From the NCBI RefSeq assembly GCF_017313225.1, contig NZ_JAFLNE010000002.1:186001-250000 (forward strand): a stretch of 64,000 nt of DNA, in the 5' to 3' direction. A program made the translations under genes and the position numbers. The notes under the pieces are model-generated. The model had not been told where the DNA came from and did not search any database. It was given only the letters and a program-made list of their open reading frames with translations. The stretch is from Allomuricauda sp. CAU 1633. GTDB lineage: Bacteria > Bacteroidota > Bacteroidia > Flavobacteriales > Flavobacteriaceae. Shown here piece by piece: positions 61,365-64,000 of the stretch. The stretch's first letter is position 1. Every line of letters starts with the position of its first letter.

Positions 61365-61390
61365 AGGCCCAAAAGATAGACTCTGGGCCT
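61365..61390 (-). terminator. Stem-loop between TonB receptor and DUF4198 gene
   Basis: Perfect 7-bp stem AGGCCCA (61365-61371) / TGGGCCT (61384-61390) with a 12-base loop; on the minus strand it is followed by TTTTC. Likely a partial terminator that lowers expression of the operon tail relative to the receptor. Confidence 0.6.
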
Positions 61391-61403
61391 GGGTTATTGT
61401 TTT

Positions 61404-63725
61404 TTAAAATGAATAACTTACTGTTAATCTTCCATTGATTCCCGGCTCGGATTGCCAGTACAGATAGCTGCCATAATTGGCACCGGCATATAGGTATTCG
61501 TCCAAAATATTGTTGATATTCACCTGTACCCTGAACTTCTGGTTCTGCCAAGATAGGGCCCCATCCATTCTAAAGTAGTTGGGCAAATCTGATTGATCAT
61601 CAGCGGCCCATGCCCACGTAGAGCGATCCGCTTGGTATTGATACCCCAACGAGACGCCAAAACCGTTTAAGGAAGAAGCTTCTGCAAAGCTATAGTTGAG
61701 CCATCCATTGGTCACGTGTTTTGAGTGGCCAGCCACAAGATTTCCTGATTTATCTTCCACATTGGTATTGGCATAGTTCAGGATAATATTCAATTCTGGG
61801 GTAATCTGTCCCTGTGCATCAAACTCAATTCCTTTGGATTCAATCTCTCCAGAGTACACAGAAAAGTTTTCGGTTGGGAATGCAGGGTCACCTACCAAGA
61901 TTTTGTTCTTGTTAATTTTGTACACACCCAGTGATGCTCTCAACCTTCCATTGAACAAATTGGTCTTGATACCTCCTTCAATATCTTTTCCTTCAACGGG
62001 GTCATTGAGCATTTCACCAGAGCTGCTTATGCCGCTTTGGGGTAAAAAGGATTGGTCGTACAGTGCATAGGCGGTCAAAGCAGGAAGAACATCCACGCTT
62101 AACCCAACCCGTGGGGTTATCTCATCATCAGTTTCGGTTTTTCCCAAGGTGTACAGGTTGGTGTACCTGCCGGCCAAGGTCAATCTAATATGATTGTCCA
62201 TAAAACCTATTTCATCCTGAACATAATAAGCTCTTACGGTATTGGCCCCATAAGGGTCGCCACCATTTCTGTACTGAACAGGAACAGAACGGTCAAAATT
62301 GGTTGCAGGGCTAACACCGTACACAGGATTAAATATATTGAACGGTGCGGTGGTATCCACTACGGAAGACTCAAACCAATCGGCCCAATACTTTTTATCG
62401 CTATAATCAAACCCTCCCATTACTTTGTGGGAAACATTGCCAGTGTTAAAAGCACCATGAATATATATTTGGGCATATTTTCCAAGGGAAAGGGCATCCC
62501 ATTTTGAAGTATACCGAATGGCATCCCCATTTTCCTCGATACCTACCAACCAGGTGGAATTACCCACTTGGTCGTAGCGCAAATAGGCTAGTTGACCTTC
62601 TACACTCCAGTTATCCGAAAACTCGTGCTTTAGGTTGGTAAAGAAAGTCACTTCTTGGATATCGGTTACAGGATAATCGTTATTGGTGAACTTGAAATTT
62701 CTGTCCAAGCTTGCATATCCTGCACTTGCCGGAGCAAACATATAGGCTGAACCAATATATGATTCCGCTTGTTGTAAGTTCATCTCGGTGGTTATCGATG
62801 TTTTATCGGAGAACTTATAGGTTAGTGATGGTGCTATTCCATAACGAGTAACATCCTCATTGCCTCTATGGCTATCCGTGGTCTGGTACATAAGGTTGAT
62901 TCGCCCTAAAAGCTTACCATTTTCTGATAGTTTTCCACCGACATCAACAGTACCTCTGTAAAAATCAAAACTACCGGCTGAAAAAGATGCATTAGCGATG
63001 AACTGTTCTGTGGGTTTTTTGGTGACCACATTGTAGAAACCGCCAGGCTCTCCGGCAGACATCATAAATCCTGCGGGACCTTTTACAAACTCTATACGCT
63101 CCACAGTGTTCATGTCTTCTGAAAGTGGCCCCCAGCTATCCTGAACGTTTACACCATTTCTGAAAGCGGGCAAACGGAAGCCTCGCATATTAATACGGGC
63201 AAAGTGGCCCCAGTGTTCCAACATGGTGACCCCACTAACATTACGGATTACACCATCCATAATACTGGTGGCCTGTTGGTCTTGAAGAAGTTCCGAACTG
63301 ATCACCTGTACATTCTGTGGCAGTTCTACCAGTTTGGTTTTTAAGCGTAAGGATGTAGACGGCTCGTTTTCTACGTATTTGTTTTGATGCCCTTCAACAA
63401 CCACTTCGTTTAATTGTTCCTGTCGTTCAGCAAGTGCAACAGTTGATACTGTTGTAGTCTGATTGGCAGTTACATTTGCTGAAACCGTTTGGGTCTCATA
63501 TCCAATCATGGAAAAAGTAAGGGTATAAGAACCAGGCGCCAAATCCTGGATTTGGTAGTTGCCCGAATTATCTGTGGTAGTACCCAAACTGGTATGGGAA
63601 ATGGCAATATTTACATTGGATAATGGATAGTTTCTTTGGTCAGTCACCTTTCCGCTTAGGTTTCCGGTTTGAGCCTGTGCACCGTAAAAGATGATCAAGC
63701 TGAGGATGAGTAATATGTTCTCCAT
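61404..63725 (-). CDS. TonB-dependent siderophore receptor with carboxypeptidase-like N-domain
   Basis: ATG 63725 (MENILLILSLIIFYGAQAQ) gives a signal peptide; an in-frame ATG at 63764 is less likely. The 773-residue receptor has a carboxypeptidase-regulatory-like domain (GNLSGKVTDQRNYPLSNVNI, about 20-105), a plug domain (LPQNVQVISSELLQDQQATS, then VERIEFVKGPAGFMMSAGEP) and a 22-stranded barrel ending INGRLTVSYSF with the terminal Phe. The plug is of the FhuE/FecA siderophore type. It imports Fe-siderophores using TonB energy, together with the PepSY reductase and DUF4198 protein after it. A Fur-like inverted repeat surrounds its promoter. Confidence 0.94.
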   Translation of the reverse strand: MENILLILSLIIFYGAQAQTGNLSGKVTDQRNYPLSNVNIAISHTSLGTTTDNSGNYQIQDLAPGSYTLTFSMIGYETQTVSANVTANQTTTVSTVALAERQEQLNEVVVEGHQNKYVENEPSTSLRLKTKLVELPQNVQVISSELLQDQQATSIMDGVIRNVSGVTMLEHWGHFARINMRGFRLPAFRNGVNVQDSWGPLSEDMNTVERIEFVKGPAGFMMSAGEPGGFYNVVTKKPTEQFIANASFSAGSFDFYRGTVDVGGKLSENGKLLGRINLMYQTTDSHRGNEDVTRYGIAPSLTYKFSDKTSITTEMNLQQAESYIGSAYMFAPASAGYASLDRNFKFTNNDYPVTDIQEVTFFTNLKHEFSDNWSVEGQLAYLRYDQVGNSTWLVGIEENGDAIRYTSKWDALSLGKYAQIYIHGAFNTGNVSHKVMGGFDYSDKKYWADWFESSVVDTTAPFNIFNPVYGVSPATNFDRSVPVQYRNGGDPYGANTVRAYYVQDEIGFMDNHIRLTLAGRYTNLYTLGKTETDDEITPRVGLSVDVLPALTAYALYDQSFLPQSGISSSGEMLNDPVEGKDIEGGIKTNLFNGRLRASLGVYKINKNKILVGDPAFPTENFSVYSGEIESKGIEFDAQGQITPELNIILNYANTNVEDKSGNLVAGHSKHVTNGWLNYSFAEASSLNGFGVSLGYQYQADRSTWAWAADDQSDLPNYFRMDGALSWQNQKFRVQVNINNILDEYLYAGANYGSYLYWQSEPGINGRLTVSYSF

Positions 63726-63736
63726 TTTGTTATTTG

Positions 63737-63811
63737 TAATTGGTCTAAATAAATTTCGATGCAAATGTATGTTCCAACACTTATTCTTCCAAAGAATATT
63801 TAGACTAATTA
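63737..63811 (-). promoter_or_regulatory. Receptor promoter flanked by Fur-like inverted repeats
   Basis: On the minus strand TTTG (63790-63793) and TACATTTG (63762-63769) are separated by 20 bases, a textbook Bacteroidetes promoter. Flanking it are inverted arms TAATTGGTCTAAAT (63737-63750) and ATTTAGACTAATTA (63798-63811), matching at 13 of 14 positions. These resemble AT-rich iron-regulator boxes; iron-dependent repression is inferred. Confidence 0.6.
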
Positions 63812-63889
63812 TAAATAAAACGAAAAATTATTTTTAATTGTTTGATTTTCAGCTAAATGAAAATAAAATTGTATGTTAAGAAAAGAAAT

Positions 63890-64000
63890 CTAAAGGGAGT
63901 TGATGGTCTTTCGGATGGCGGTTAAATCTGTCAATAATTTCTCCAACAAACTTAAATCCAACATGTTGGCGCCATCACTTTTGGCATTGGCCGGGTCAAA
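63890..64000 (-). CDS. kdsA: KdsA-like 3-deoxy-8-phosphooctulonate synthase, C-terminal end (5' part outside window)
   Basis: The minus-strand frame from base 64000 to the TAG at 63890 gives 36 residues including FDPANAKSDGANMLDLSLLE and LLTDLTAIRKTINSL. The NAKSDGANMLxL block is characteristic of the KdsA C-terminus, which makes the Kdo 8-phosphate of lipopolysaccharide. Only the tail is visible, so the assignment is tentative. The stop lies 79 bases from the nearest Fur-like arm. Confidence 0.65.
   Translation of the reverse strand, partial: FDPANAKSDGANMLDLSLLEKLLTDLTAIRKTINSL

Noticed and set aside
1..64000. CRISPR array, rRNA operon or ordinary tRNA gene
   Set aside because: No regularly spaced direct repeats and no rRNA or tRNA signatures were seen; the only tRNA-like sequence is the tmRNA acceptor/T arm.

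Overview
The window is chromosomal DNA from a Bacteroidetes bacterium, most likely a (marine) Flavobacteriaceae member of the Muricauda/Flagellimonas/Zobellia kind. This is inferred from the SusC/SusD pair, many lipoproteins with short lipoboxes, TAnnTTTG-type promoters, a tmRNA tag ending NNYALAA, and a moderate-to-low GC content. No species is claimed.

Region 1 (1-36.6 kb) is one long catabolic locus, almost all on the + strand. It starts with the end of a SusC receptor and a SusD lipoprotein, then a GH97 enzyme, an M61 peptidase and an AraC regulator (minus strand). Next come the four enzymes that convert trans-4-hydroxy-L-proline to 2-oxoglutarate (epimerase, D-hydroxyproline dehydrogenase, pyrroline-carboxylate deaminase, semialdehyde dehydrogenase), a DPP-IV-like S9 peptidase, a large GH127/GH146-type beta-L-arabinofuranosidase, a DUF885 protein, a broken lipoprotein remnant, a DUF5695-like protein and a DUF6055-like lipoprotein. 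A Nudix-type AraR-like regulator (minus) is followed by a compact arabinose operon: GH51, GH127, GH51, araB, araD, araA, aldose epimerase and a sodium/sugar symporter, ended by a strong terminator. Hydroxyproline catabolism, beta-L-arabinofuranosidases, a likely alpha-galactosidase and several peptidases together are what is needed to consume hydroxyproline-rich plant/algal glycoproteins (extensins), whose Hyp carries beta-L-arabinosides and whose Ser carries alpha-galactose. That substrate assignment is my main inference.

Region 2 (36.6-39.8 kb, minus) encodes one large secreted BNR/sortilin-like beta-propeller protein.

Region 3 (40.4-51.8 kb, plus) is an accessory island of two operons, each preceded by a diverged copy of the same ~106 bp leader. 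Operon A: cytoplasmic thermolysin-like metallopeptidase, ComEC-like metallo-beta-lactamase-fold protein, patatin-like phospholipase with a membrane hairpin. Operon B: DUF5675 protein, multi-domain membrane protein, cytoplasmic subtilase with an SH3-like N-terminus, exported protein with a beta-rich tail, single-pass membrane protein. It ends beside the tmRNA gene 3' end. No integrase is visible. I consider it a candidate undescribed membrane/proteolysis-based (possibly conflict or envelope) system.

Region 4 (51.8-64 kb) is mostly ordinary chromosome: tmRNA (minus), REP-like repeats, an alanine/saccharopine dehydrogenase-like enzyme, a PHP phosphodiesterase, a creD/winged-helix/membrane protein operon with two identical palindromic operators, a DUF1801 protein, an iron/siderophore uptake operon (TonB receptor, DUF4198-like, two small membrane proteins, PepSY reductase; minus), and the 3' end of a kdsA-like gene. 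No CRISPR array, rRNA, tRNA or intact insertion sequence was seen.
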